This document shows, one piece after another, positions 1 through 8,700 of a stretch of 64,000 nt of DNA. Within the stretch, counting starts at the first letter, position 1. Each line of letters opens with the position of its first letter. The notes beneath the pieces are model-generated. The model did no database searches. It was given only the letters and a program-made list of their open reading frames with translations, and was not told where the DNA came from. This DNA is from HRBIN24 sp035574155 (lineage in GTDB: Bacteria > Chloroflexota > Dehalococcoidia > SM23-28-2 > HRBIN24): contig DATLZD010000021.1 in NCBI GenBank assembly GCA_035574155.1, positions 62,001 through 126,000 on the forward strand, in the 5' to 3' direction. The translations under genes and the position numbers were made by a program.

Positions 1-20
1 AACGCCTGCGGGAGGCCGAC

Positions 21-1232
21 ATGACACAGCAGGGCAGCTTCTACACCCTCATGACGCCCGAGATCCGCGAGCTGCGGGCCAGGACCAAGGCCTTCATGGA
101 GCAGCACATCTACCCCAACGAGCCCGTCTTCGCCCGGGGCGGCCCCGAGGCCGAGGAGCTGACCCGCTCCCTGCGCCAGGAGGTGAAGCGGATGGGCATG
201 TGGGCGCCCCACATGCCCAAGGAGGCTGGGGGCATGGGCATCGGCTTCCTCAAGTACGTGTTCATGAACGAGATCCTGGGCCGCAGCTTCTGGGCGCCGG
301 TGGTGTTCGGCTGCCAGGCACCCGACTCGGGCAACGCCGAGATCCTCTGGCTGTTCGGCACCGAGGAGCAGAAGGAGCGCTGGCTCAAGCCCCTGGTCAA
401 CGGCGACATATTCTCCTGCTTCTCCATGACGGAGCCGGAGGTGGCCGGCTCCGACCCAACGCTGCTCCAGACGCGCGCCGTCCGCGACGGCGACGAGTGG
501 GTCATCAACGGCCACAAGTGGTTCACCAGCGGGGCCGGGCGCGCCGCCTTCGCCATCGTCATGGCCGTGACGGATCCCGACGCCGCCCCCCACCGGCGGG
601 CGACCATGATCATCGTCCCCACCGACACGCCCGGCTTCCGCATCGTCCGCTCCATACCCGTCATGGGCGAGGAGCACAGCGAGCACTACGAAGTGGTCTA
701 CGAGAACTGCCGCGTGCCCGTCACCAACACCCTGGGGGAGCCGGGCTCCGGCTTCATGATCGCCCAGAAGAGGCTGGGGCCGGGGCGCATCCACCACTGC
801 ATGCGCTGGCTGGGACAGTGCCAGCGGGCCTTCGAGATGATGTGCCGGCGGGCCCTGGAGCGGCACGCCTTCGGCGGCCCCTTGGCCGAGAAGCAGGCCA
901 TCCAGTGGATGATCGCCGAGTCGGCCGCCGAGATCCAGGCCTTCCGCCTGCTGACCATGCACGCCGCCGCCAAGATCGACCAGGGGGACGAGGCCCGCCT
1001 GGAGATCTCCCTCATCAAGTTCTTCGGGGCCGAGGTCCTGAACCGGGTCATCGACCGGGCGGTCCAGGTCCACGGCGCCCTGGGCGTCACCGAGGACACG
1101 CCCCTGTCGCGCATGTTCCGCCAGGCACGCATGGGCCGCATCTACGACGGCGCCGATGAGGTCCACAAGATGGTGGTGGCCCGCCGCGTCCTCCAGGCCT
1201 TCGCCAACGGCGGCGTATACGAGTTCGAGTAG
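21..1232 (+). CDS. Acyl-CoA dehydrogenase family protein
   Basis: 403-aa FAD-dependent acyl-CoA dehydrogenase, a full-length family member that oxidises acyl-CoA to enoyl-CoA. The ATG follows GGGAGG at a good distance. The middle domain carries the FSMTEPEVAGSD flavin-binding signature (about residues 130-145) and the NGHKWFTSGA strand. The C-terminal helical domain has FGGPLAEKQAIQWM, VHGALGV and YDGADEVH, a set resembling ACAD10/11-type enzymes. The substrate chain length cannot be read from sequence. Its 3' neighbour is convergent, with only 3 bp between the stop codons. The gene may be the last of an operon that starts outside the window. Confidence 0.95.
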   Translation: MTQQGSFYTLMTPEIRELRARTKAFMEQHIYPNEPVFARGGPEAEELTRSLRQEVKRMGMWAPHMPKEAGGMGIGFLKYVFMNEILGRSFWAPVVFGCQAPDSGNAEILWLFGTEEQKERWLKPLVNGDIFSCFSMTEPEVAGSDPTLLQTRAVRDGDEWVINGHKWFTSGAGRAAFAIVMAVTDPDAAPHRRATMIIVPTDTPGFRIVRSIPVMGEEHSEHYEVVYENCRVPVTNTLGEPGSGFMIAQKRLGPGRIHHCMRWLGQCQRAFEMMCRRALERHAFGGPLAEKQAIQWMIAESAAEIQAFRLLTMHAAAKIDQGDEARLEISLIKFFGAEVLNRVIDRAVQVHGALGVTEDTPLSRMFRQARMGRIYDGADEVHKMVVARRVLQAFANGGVYEFE

Positions 1233-1235
1233 CGG

Positions 1236-2663
1236 CTAGCGACGCCCGGGCCAGACGAGGGCTGCAACCCCTGCCAGGCCCAGGGCCCCCAACGCGGCGC
1301 CTACCGCCAGCAGCGCCGGCGACGGTCCGCTACTGCGGCCTGGGACCGCCTGGCTTGTGTCCGTCGGTGCCTCCTCCCTGATGTTGGCCAGGGGCGGCAC
1401 CGTCGTGCCGTCCCGCTGCACAGGCGACGGTGCATCTAGGTCCGCGACCGCTGGCCCGGCGTCACCGGGGGTCGGCGTGGCCCGGGACCTTGGTGGCCCC
1501 TCGCCAGCGCCGGATCTCGGGGCCGTGGGGGCCGGCGCAGGCGCCGTCGTCGTGGGCGTCCGGCCCGGCGGCGAAGGCGGTGTGGCATCGGGCGGGCGGG
1601 CCACGGCCGGCCCACCGCCCGGGCTAGGTGTCGCGACAGGAGGGGGGACAGGCCCGAAGGAGACGTCGTCGAAGAAGGCCACGGCCCGGGCCTCGGACCG
1701 GGGCCGCAGCATCAGTCGCACCCTGGCCGACCGCGCCCCGGACGGCGCCTGGACCGGGCCAGTGGTGAGGGGTCGGAACTGCGGCATGTCATCGGTCAGC
1801 TCGACGTCCGAGTCGTGCTGGCCAATGGCCGTGCCTGAGCCGTCATCGCTGGCATACCAAGAGACCCGCAGCCAAACGGCAGCCACCGCCGGGTCGTCCT
1901 TGAGGGCGTAGGCCGAGAACTGGTAAAAGCCACCCCCTTCCACCTGGACCGTCTGGTAGGCCCACTTGGTGGACGAGCTGGCGCTCTCCAGGAAGGCAGC
2001 GTATCCACCCTGGCTGCGGCGGTCAGAGGTCCGCCCCAGGGTGCCGCCGAACTTGTTCCAGCCGTAGGGCGTGCCATCGGCCCTCCCCTCCTCGAACCCC
2101 CCGTTCACCAGGTAGGGAAAGGCGGCAGGCTCGGAGGGCGCCGTGGGTGCCGGCGGGGGCGGGACGCTCCGGCCCCCTCCTCCACCCGACGCAGGGGGAG
2201 GCGGTGACGGTGGCGGCGGCATTGGCGATGGAGCTGGGGAGGGCGAAGGCGACGGGACTGGGGTGGGAGTGGCGCAGGACCCCGCAGGGCCCGACTCCAG
2301 CACCAGCGCAAGGGAGGTGGGGGCAGTCGGTGGGTCCGAGCTGGCGCCGTAGGAGGCCGATGCCGCCGCGCAGGGCGCATAGAGGGGGCCGGAGCGGTAG
2401 CACTCGGGGCCGTCCGGGATGCCGGGCGAAACGTTGGACACCAGCAGGTCGCCCGAAGAGTCGTAGAAGGCGAGGCGCAGGGTCACCGAGGTCGGGGTGG
2501 TGGGGAAGCAGGCCCGCACCGAGTAGTAGGCACCGGGCTGGACCGGCGAAGCAGCGGCCGGAGGGACCAGGAGGGAGAGGGCCGAGACGAGGGCCAGGGA
2601 GACCGCCGCGGCCGCAACGGCCAGCAGCCAGGCGGAGCTTCCAGCCCTGTCCGGCCCAGACAC
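1236..2663 (-). CDS. Pro-rich secreted, membrane-anchored protein with CBM-like domain
   Basis: 475-aa predicted surface protein of unknown function. It has an N-terminal hydrophobic segment of signal-anchor type (about residues 10-38) and a short Cys-containing domain (about 45-130). A proline/serine-rich linker follows (about 130-180). A domain opening with LVNGGFEEG and ending with FFDDVSFGP (about 184-338) has the framing typical of carbohydrate-binding jelly-roll modules of CBM4/9 type. A second low-complexity Pro/Thr linker (about 340-440) leads to a C-terminal membrane helix ending in Arg residues. The start codon is GTG. The domain assignment rests on the edge motifs only. It is a single gene, divergent from the ABC operon. 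Confidence 0.8.
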   Translation of the reverse strand: MSGPDRAGSSAWLLAVAAAAVSLALVSALSLLVPPAAASPVQPGAYYSVRACFPTTPTSVTLRLAFYDSSGDLLVSNVSPGIPDGPECYRSGPLYAPCAAASASYGASSDPPTAPTSLALVLESGPAGSCATPTPVPSPSPSPAPSPMPPPPSPPPPASGGGGGRSVPPPPAPTAPSEPAAFPYLVNGGFEEGRADGTPYGWNKFGGTLGRTSDRRSQGGYAAFLESASSSTKWAYQTVQVEGGGFYQFSAYALKDDPAVAAVWLRVSWYASDDGSGTAIGQHDSDVELTDDMPQFRPLTTGPVQAPSGARSARVRLMLRPRSEARAVAFFDDVSFGPVPPPVATPSPGGGPAVARPPDATPPSPPGRTPTTTAPAPAPTAPRSGAGEGPPRSRATPTPGDAGPAVADLDAPSPVQRDGTTVPPLANIREEAPTDTSQAVPGRSSGPSPALLAVGAALGALGLAGVAALVWPGRR

Positions 2664-2791
2664 GGACGAGTCCCTACTTGTCGCATTATGCAGAAGGTGT
2701 CAAGTGGACGGCAAGAGGTGCCCGGGCAGCGGGCGGCTAGGCCCACGGCGGCAGGCCCCCCAGAGCAACGCAGCCGTCGGGGCGGACGGTC

Positions 2792-2821
2792 TTGACAGGG
2801 GCGCGGATAGGACACTATATA
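2792..2821 (+). promoter_or_regulatory. Predicted sigma70-type promoter of the peptide ABC genes
   Basis: A perfect -35 box TTGACA (2792-2797) is followed after 18 nt by TATATA (2816-2821), within an AT-rich patch (TATATATAAG) that stands out in this GC-rich sequence. It lies about 75 bp before the first permease gene and points toward it. The rest of the 2664-2898 gap shows no other recognisable element. Confidence 0.6.
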
Positions 2822-2898
2822 TAAGGCACCTAGGCGAGAGTTGCCAAATTCGATAGACGCTTTCGAAGAGAGGTCGGCGTAGTCGGCGGTGTAGGGGC

Positions 2899-3864
2899 GT
2901 GACGGACTATCTGGTCCGCCGGCTCATCCTGCTGGTGGTCACGCTCCTGGGCGGCTCGGCCCTGCTCTTCTTTGCCATGCGCCTCCTGCCGCCCCGCGAT
3001 GCCATCGACCTGCAGGTGCCGCCCCAGACCCCCAACGCCGAGGAGACCAAGGAGGCCCTCCGCCGCCAGTTGGGCCTGGACGGTCCCCTCTACCGGCAAT
3101 ACCTCGACTGGCTCAAGGGGTTCTTCACCGGGGACTGGGGGAAGTCGCTGCACAGCCACCGCCCCATCCTGCAGGAGCTGAAGGACCGCATCCCCGTCAG
3201 CTTCGAGCTAGGCATCATCGGCCTCTTCTTCACCTGGGTCATCTCTATGCTGCTGGGGATCGTGAGCGCCCTGCACCAGGACCGCCCCCTGGACTACGTC
3301 CTGCGGACCCTGGCCTACGCCTTGGACGCCGTGCCGCCGCTCCTCCTGGGGGTGCTGCTGTTGACCTATCTGGCCGTCAACTTCAGCTGGGCGCCCCCTC
3401 CCACCTTCTCATACTTCTGGGACGACCCCGTCCGGCACATGAAGATAATGCTCCTGCCGACGCTGGTCATCGGGGTGACTTCGGCGGGCAACCTGGTCCG
3501 CTTCACGCGGACCTTCCTGCTGGAGGTGCTCCGGCAGGACTACATCCGGACCGCCCGCGCCAAGGGGCTGAGCGAAGGGGTAGTGCTGGTGCGGCACGCC
3601 CTGCGCAACGTCGCCATCCCTTTCATCACCGTTCTGGGAGCCACGGTTCCCACGCTCCTCACCAGCAGCGTGATCATAGAGAACCTGTTCAACCTGCCCG
3701 GCATGGGCCGCTACACCTTCCAGGCCCTCATCAACCTCGACTACCCAGTATTCGTCACCACTACCACCTTCTATGCCCTGGTCATCCTCACGTCGCAGCT
3801 GGTGACCGACCTGGCCTATACCTGGGTGGATCCCAGGGTCAGCTACGCACGGGGCACGCCGTAA
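2899..3864 (+). CDS. ABC transporter permease, DppB/OppB type
   Basis: 321-aa inner-membrane permease of a peptide/nickel-type (family 5) ABC importer. It has an N-terminal membrane helix (about 8-28), the extracytoplasmic loop seen in DppB-like proteins (about 30-95), then five more hydrophobic helices. The EAA loop contains RTARAKG at about 217-223, the contact site for the ATPase. The length matches the family. The start is a GTG after a weak Shine-Dalgarno, chosen because MTDYLVRRL is the usual DppB N-terminus. Its partner permease starts 12 bp after its stop. No ATPase gene lies nearby, so an unlinked ATPase must power it. Confidence 0.93.
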   Translation: MTDYLVRRLILLVVTLLGGSALLFFAMRLLPPRDAIDLQVPPQTPNAEETKEALRRQLGLDGPLYRQYLDWLKGFFTGDWGKSLHSHRPILQELKDRIPVSFELGIIGLFFTWVISMLLGIVSALHQDRPLDYVLRTLAYALDAVPPLLLGVLLLTYLAVNFSWAPPPTFSYFWDDPVRHMKIMLLPTLVIGVTSAGNLVRFTRTFLLEVLRQDYIRTARAKGLSEGVVLVRHALRNVAIPFITVLGATVPTLLTSSVIIENLFNLPGMGRYTFQALINLDYPVFVTTTTFYALVILTSQLVTDLAYTWVDPRVSYARGTP

Positions 3865-3876
3865 CGTGGGGCTAGC

Positions 3877-4854
3877 ATGGCCAGGTACGAGACGGCCATT
3901 GAGGCAACGGGCCTGGAGGCTACGCCTGCACCGGCGGGCCTAGAGCGCCCGTTGTGGCGACGCGCCCTGGGAGGGCTGGGGTGGTTCTGCGCACGCAAGC
4001 CCTTGGGCGCCCTGGGAGGTGCCCTGGTCCTGGTCCTGCTCTTGATGGCCCTGCTGGGGCCTGGGCTGGAAGTGGGGCCGTTGCAGGTGCCACGCCTCGC
4101 CCCTTACCACTACAACGAATACGACATCGCCCGTGCCCACCGGGAACGCTTTCAGCCCCCCTCCTTGGAGCACCCCATGGGCACCGACCAGCGGGGGCGG
4201 GACGTCCTGAGCCGGCTGCTCTACGGGGCGCGCATCTCCGTGGCCATCGGGCTGGGGGCCTTCGTCATCGCCACTGCCATCTCCACGACCTTGACCCTGG
4301 TCAGCGCCTACTACGTCCGGTCGGTGGACCTGCTGCTGCAGCGCGTCATCGAGATGGTCAACTTCGTGCCCGACCTCCTGGTCATCGGCGCCATCTTCGC
4401 CATCAAGGGGGCAACGCCGCTGACGTTGGCCCTGACCCTCGGCGTGCTGGGCGGCCTCAACACCGGTCGTGTGCTGCGGGCAGAGGTTATCCGCGTCCGC
4501 GCCCAGCCCTACGTGGACGCCAGCCGGGCCATGGGCGCCTCCGACGGGCGCATCATCTTCCGGCACATCCTGCCCAACGTCATGTTCTGGATCATAGTCT
4601 CGGCTACCAACTCGGTATCGGTGGCCATCGTGGCCGAGGCCAACCTGGCCGTGCTGGGATTCGGACTGGACCCGTCGCTCCCTACCTGGGGCAACATGCT
4701 GGACGAGTCCCGCGAGCACGTGCGCCAGGCGCCCCACCTGGCCATATTCCCCGGCCTCATGGTGGCCATGACCATCTTCGGCTTTCGTCTCTTGGGCGAT
4801 GCCCTGAGGGACGTCCTGGACCCGAGGCTGCACGGCGCCCGCCTGCGGCCATGA
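3877..4854 (+). CDS. ABC transporter permease, DppC/OppC type
   Basis: 325-aa second permease of the same family 5 importer. A hydrophilic N-terminus of about 40 residues precedes the first helix (about 42-62). The conserved HPMGTDQRGRDVLSRLL segment (about 99-115) is diagnostic of the OppC/DppC N-terminal domain. The EAA loop includes DASRAMGASDGR (about 214-225). It lies 12 bp after the DppB-type gene and 81 bp before the binding-protein gene, so the three very probably form one operon. The substrate could be a peptide, nickel or a sugar oligomer. Confidence 0.93.
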   Translation: MARYETAIEATGLEATPAPAGLERPLWRRALGGLGWFCARKPLGALGGALVLVLLLMALLGPGLEVGPLQVPRLAPYHYNEYDIARAHRERFQPPSLEHPMGTDQRGRDVLSRLLYGARISVAIGLGAFVIATAISTTLTLVSAYYVRSVDLLLQRVIEMVNFVPDLLVIGAIFAIKGATPLTLALTLGVLGGLNTGRVLRAEVIRVRAQPYVDASRAMGASDGRIIFRHILPNVMFWIIVSATNSVSVAIVAEANLAVLGFGLDPSLPTWGNMLDESREHVRQAPHLAIFPGLMVAMTIFGFRLLGDALRDVLDPRLHGARLRP

Positions 4855-4935
4855 GAGGGGGCGACAGCCCTTTGCACGCACAGGCACCGGGACGTAGCAA
4901 GGCAACGGCGAGAGCGGCATGAGGGGGTGAAAGAC

Positions 4936-6714
4936 ATGGCGGGCTACTGGCAGCGCGCGCTGGCCCGACGCTACACCCGGCGACAGCTCCTGCGGGGCGC
5001 GGCCCTCGGTGTCGGGGCCGCCGTGGGGGCGCTGGCCTGTCGGTCAGCGGAGACCCGTCCGGAGGGCGAGCCGTCCCTCAGGCCGGGTGAGATCCCCTTC
5101 GCCTGGCAGTTCCCGGACGAGACGGCCAAGGCGGTGCCGGGGGGCATGATCCGCTTCTTCTACACCAACGACATCACCGGTGGGTTCGACCCCTACACCA
5201 CCAGCAGTCGTAGCGCCACCCTGTTCCTGGCCAGCCTGGTCTACGAGCCACTTCTACAGCTGCGGACTGGGCCCGGCATCGACACCAGCCGTATCGAGAA
5301 CCGGGTCTACGAGGGGCGCCTGGCCGAGAGCTGGGAGTGGGTTGACCCGACAACCATCGTCTTCAAGATGCGGCGGGGCGTCTACTTCCACAACATCCCG
5401 CCCGTCAACGGACGGGAGATGGACATCGACGACTGGCGGGTCACCATCCAGCGGCTGCAGGCCAGTCCTTACCGGGTCACGCTGCAGACCATCGCCGACC
5501 TCAACCGCGTCGAGTTCCCCGATAGCCAGACCATGGTCATCCGCCTCAACCACCCTTACGCGCCCGGGCCCAGCATCTTCACCACGGGCGTGGCCTCCTT
5601 CTGGGTGATGCCCAAGGAGGCGGCCGACCGCATGGATCCCAACACCCAGGCCATCGGCACCAACTTCCGTCAGCTGGAGTACTATCAGCCCTCGGTCACC
5701 CTACGCTTTAGGCGTCACGAGCGTTACTGGCTGCAGGGGCGCCCATTCCTCGGCCGCTGGGACTACCCCATCATCACCGAGAAGGCCAACCGGGTTGCCC
5801 AGTTCATCGCCGGCAACGTTCACTGGTACCAGCCCCTGCCCGAGGACCTGTTGCAGCTGCGCAGGGACGTGCCCAATGCCGTCATCTACCGGGCCGAGAC
5901 CCAGGGGACGCTGCCCATCAGCTTCTTCGGCTACCGGGACCTGGCCACCGCCCCCTGGCGCGACGAGCGGGTGCGCCAGGCCATATCTATGGTCATCGAC
6001 CGCAGGGGACGGTTCGAGTACTTCCGCAACCACCAGGAGCTACTGGCCAACGGCATCGACCAGCGGCTGCGCTACCACACCCACTTCTGGGCCGGCTCCG
6101 TCTTCTGGCTGGACTGGACTACGGGCGCCCTGGGCGAGGAGTCCAAGTTCTTCCAGTACGACATCGCCGAGGCGCGGCGGCTGCTGGAGGCTGCCGGCTA
6201 CCCCAACGGGGTGGACATAGATACCTGGTGGCACACCGGCCCCAACTATGGCGCCCAGTATATCGAGAGCGCCCAGATCTTCAACGACATGCTCCAGCGC
6301 AGCGGACTGTTCCGCACCCGTCCTCACCCCAACACCTATCAGGAATACCTGACCACCGTGTGGCAGAAGCGGGACTTCAGTGGCCTGGCCCTGGTGCTGC
6401 CCTGGACGGGCGTGGACGACGACTTCGACGCCGGCCTCTACGCCATGTTCCACCGCCGGTCGGGCGATCTGTTCCGCGGCCTGCCCGATGACCAACTGGA
6501 GGCGATGCTGGACCGGCAGCGGGCCGAGCTGGACGTGGGGCGGCGCACCCAGTTGATGCATGAGCTGCAGCGCTACCTGGCTCGCAAGATGTATGTCATA
6601 CCTACTGAGGGGGTCTACGACGTGTTCAACTTCGTCTACCCGTGGGTGCGCAATATCGCTTGGCCCCAGCACTCGTGGTGGCTCATGCCCGATACCCCCA
6701 ACCGCGAGGGGTGA
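4936..6714 (+). CDS. ABC transporter substrate-binding lipoprotein, SBP_bac_5 family
   Basis: 592-aa extracytoplasmic solute-binding protein of the oligopeptide/nickel family. I chose ATG 4936 over the in-frame GTG at 4927 because GAGGGGGTG lies at ideal spacing before the ATG. The N-terminus reads YTRRQLLRG, then a hydrophobic stretch, then GALAC, so it looks like a Tat signal peptide with a lipobox; the Cys would be lipidated. Family landmarks are LAESWEWVDPTTIVFKMRRGVYFHN near residues 130-155 and repeated DVxxARxLLEAAGYP-like segments further on. It is about 50 residues longer than DppA of E. coli. It ends 2 bp before the stop of the convergent mocA-like gene. Confidence 0.93.
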   Translation: MAGYWQRALARRYTRRQLLRGAALGVGAAVGALACRSAETRPEGEPSLRPGEIPFAWQFPDETAKAVPGGMIRFFYTNDITGGFDPYTTSSRSATLFLASLVYEPLLQLRTGPGIDTSRIENRVYEGRLAESWEWVDPTTIVFKMRRGVYFHNIPPVNGREMDIDDWRVTIQRLQASPYRVTLQTIADLNRVEFPDSQTMVIRLNHPYAPGPSIFTTGVASFWVMPKEAADRMDPNTQAIGTNFRQLEYYQPSVTLRFRRHERYWLQGRPFLGRWDYPIITEKANRVAQFIAGNVHWYQPLPEDLLQLRRDVPNAVIYRAETQGTLPISFFGYRDLATAPWRDERVRQAISMVIDRRGRFEYFRNHQELLANGIDQRLRYHTHFWAGSVFWLDWTTGALGEESKFFQYDIAEARRLLEAAGYPNGVDIDTWWHTGPNYGAQYIESAQIFNDMLQRSGLFRTRPHPNTYQEYLTTVWQKRDFSGLALVLPWTGVDDDFDAGLYAMFHRRSGDLFRGLPDDQLEAMLDRQRAELDVGRRTQLMHELQRYLARKMYVIPTEGVYDVFNFVYPWVRNIAWPQHSWWLMPDTPNREG

Positions 6715-6716
6715 GT

Positions 6717-7346
6717 TCACCCCTCGGTGCGCGGAGGGGTCGGACCGCTGCGGTGGCCTCCCTGGAGGCGCTGCCAGTCCTCCAGGGTATCTATGTCCAG
6801 GTCTCCCTCAGGGAAGGGGACCAGGACCGTCGCCTCCCGGTGTCGCTCCAGGACGGCCTTGGCGCCGCGGTCGCCCCGCAGGGCCATGAGCTCGGGCCAG
6901 AGGGTGCGGTCGAAAAGGGCTGGCACCCCCAGGGTATCGCCGTAGCTGCAGGCCACCGCCACCGCGCCGTGCCGGTGCCAGGCGTCGGCCAGCCGCCGCA
7001 GCAGATGGGCGTTGACTGCGGGCTGGTCACAGACCATGACGATGGCCGCCTCCGTCTGGGGCCATCCCCGCTGGAGGGCCGCCAGCCCGGCACGGATGGA
7101 GGACGCCATTCCCTCCTGCCAGCCCGGGTTGGGGACGGCCAATGCCCCGGCGGGCAGGGTCTCCGCCAGCTCCTGGCCGTGGGCACCCAGCACCACCAGC
7201 ACCGGCCCCAGGCCGGCCGCCAGGGCCTCGGCCACGGCGTGGCCCAGGAGGGTGCCGTCGCCGTAGGGAAGGGACTGCTTCGGCCGACCGAGGCGGGTGG
7301 AGGCGCCCGCCGCCAGGACAATGACCCCCACCGTCCCGGCCGTCAA
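6717..7346 (-). CDS. MocA-like nucleotidyltransferase (molybdenum cofactor family)
   Basis: 209-aa NTP-transferase of the MobA/MocA group, which transfers CMP or GMP to molybdopterin. The N-terminal VIVLAAGASTRLGRPKQ is the nucleotide-binding loop (LAAGxSxRxGxxK). MVCDQPAVN is the metal-binding Asp region, and DIDTLEDWQRL near the C-terminus is typical of MocA/CoxI-like proteins. Which nucleotide is used is not certain. The start is probably TTG at 7344-7346, inside a TGAATTG junction with the upstream small gene. Expression is therefore likely coupled to ribD and the 62-aa gene. No molybdoenzyme gene is visible in the window. Confidence 0.85.
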   Translation of the reverse strand: MTAGTVGVIVLAAGASTRLGRPKQSLPYGDGTLLGHAVAEALAAGLGPVLVVLGAHGQELAETLPAGALAVPNPGWQEGMASSIRAGLAALQRGWPQTEAAIVMVCDQPAVNAHLLRRLADAWHRHGAVAVACSYGDTLGVPALFDRTLWPELMALRGDRGAKAVLERHREATVLVPFPEGDLDIDTLEDWQRLQGGHRSGPTPPRTEG

Positions 7347-7347
7347 T

Positions 7348-7536
7348 TCACTCCACCTCTATGTCTACCCGGATGTTGCGGCCCCCACCAGGCCACTCGA
7401 AGGGGACCTCCTGTCGCCACTTGTCCCAGACCAGGGTACGGCTGTCGTTGTCGATGGCCACATAGGCAGCGAAGGCCATGGCCACCAGCCCCAGCAGCAG
7501 GACCAGGGTCATCATGGAGCGAAGGACCATGCCCAC
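7348..7536 (-). CDS. Small single-pass membrane protein, unknown function
   Basis: 62-aa protein with one strongly hydrophobic helix (about residues 8-30) followed by a hydrophilic C-terminal tail ending in DIEVE. A strong Shine-Dalgarno (GGAGGGAGGTGA) overlaps the ribD stop and lies six bases before GTG 7534-7536, supporting real translation. A second ATG is two codons further in. It sits between ribD and the mocA-like gene in a three-gene minus-strand unit. I do not recognise a family. Confidence 0.7.
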   Translation of the reverse strand: MGMVLRSMMTLVLLLGLVAMAFAAYVAIDNDSRTLVWDKWRQEVPFEWPGGGRNIRVDIEVE

Positions 7537-7542
7537 CGCCCG

Positions 7543-8649
7543 TCACCTCCCTCCGTCGTTGTCCGCGGACGCATAGCCCGTCACCAGGATATCACCGCCC
7601 AGGCGACGCACCGTCACGCCCCTCAGCCGCACCGCCTCGGCCATGACGGCCGCGCCCCGGCCCTCCACCGCCGCCCTGGCATCCCTGGCGCCGATGACCA
7701 GCGGCGCGATGACGGCATGGACCTTGTCCACCAGCCGTGCATCGAAGAAGGACCCCAAGAGTTCGCCCCCGCCTTCCACCAGCAGCGACAGGATGCCCCT
7801 GCGCCCCAGCTCCCGCAGCAGGGGCTCCAGCGCCACGTGGCCGCCGTCCCGGGGGAGGACTAACACCTCCACCCCTCTCGCAGCCAGGGCGTCCCGCCAC
7901 TCCCGCGGCGACGCCTCGGTGGTGGCCACCAGGGTAGGCGCAGCGCCGTCCAGCGCCCGCGCCGTCAGGGGGATACGGCCGTGGCTGTCCAGGAGGACCC
8001 GCAGGGGCTGTCGGCGGGCCATACGGCCACCCGGCCGGGCTGTCAGGTGGGGGTCGTCGGCCAGGACGGTGCCGGAGCCTACGGCGACGGCGTCCACCTG
8101 GGACCGGAGGCGGTGGGCCCACTCCCGGGCCCGTGGTCCGCTCACCCAGCGGGAGTCCCCGCTGGCAGCCGCGATGCGCCCGTCCAGGCTGGCTGCGAAC
8201 TTGGCGATGACGAAGGGCAAGGCCGTGGTGCGGTGCTTGACGTAGGCCTCCAGCAGCCGCCTCGCCTCGGCCTCGCCCTCCCCCAGCCGCACGGCAACGC
8301 CGGCCCGCTCCAGGGCCTCCTTGCCCCGACCGCAGACGTGAGGGTCTGGGTCCAGCATGGCCATGTGCACCTCGCCTATGCCAGCCCGCAGGATGGCCTC
8401 GGTGCAGGGAGGGGTCCGTCCGTGGTGGGCGCAGGGCTCCAGGGTCACATAGAGGGCGGCCCCCCGCGCAAGCTCCCCGGCCCGGGCCAGGGCCACTGCC
8501 TCGGCGTGGGGGCCAGGCGGCGGCCGCGTATGGCCCCGGGCCACCACCCGACCGTCGCGTACCACCACCGCCCCCACTGCCGGGTTGGGGGAGACGCGTC
8601 CGAGCGCCCGTCGCGCCTCGGCCAGGGCAAGTCGCATGAACGGGCCCAC
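7543..8649 (-). CDS. ribD: Bifunctional riboflavin biosynthesis deaminase/reductase
   Basis: 368-aa RibD, catalysing two consecutive steps that convert diaminohydroxy-phosphoribosylamino-pyrimidine to 5-amino-6-(ribosylamino)uracil-5'-phosphate and then its ribityl form. The N-terminal cytidine-deaminase-like domain has the zinc motifs HAEAVAL and PCAHHGRTPPC. The C-terminal reductase domain runs from KFAASLDGRIA to LLVEGGGELLGSFF. The open frame continues upstream, but family alignment (MGPFMRLAL against the usual N-terminus ending in MKLAL) supports GTG 8647-8649; ATG 8635-8637 is the alternative. A TATCAT -10 element lies so close to the GTG that the mRNA may be nearly leaderless. The product is also a precursor for the FO cofactor made by cofG/cofH. 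Confidence 0.94.
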   Translation of the reverse strand: MGPFMRLALAEARRALGRVSPNPAVGAVVVRDGRVVARGHTRPPPGPHAEAVALARAGELARGAALYVTLEPCAHHGRTPPCTEAILRAGIGEVHMAMLDPDPHVCGRGKEALERAGVAVRLGEGEAEARRLLEAYVKHRTTALPFVIAKFAASLDGRIAAASGDSRWVSGPRAREWAHRLRSQVDAVAVGSGTVLADDPHLTARPGGRMARRQPLRVLLDSHGRIPLTARALDGAAPTLVATTEASPREWRDALAARGVEVLVLPRDGGHVALEPLLRELGRRGILSLLVEGGGELLGSFFDARLVDKVHAVIAPLVIGARDARAAVEGRGAAVMAEAVRLRGVTVRRLGGDILVTGYASADNDGGR

Positions 8650-8700
8650 AGCAAGACTAATGATAGCGCCCGATGGTAACATGGAGGGCGGAGGCTGGCC

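Noticed and set aside
2105..2403. Tandem-repeat-looking CCG/CCT-rich stretch
   Set aside because: It encodes the Pro/Ser linker of the surface protein and shows no fixed repeat unit.
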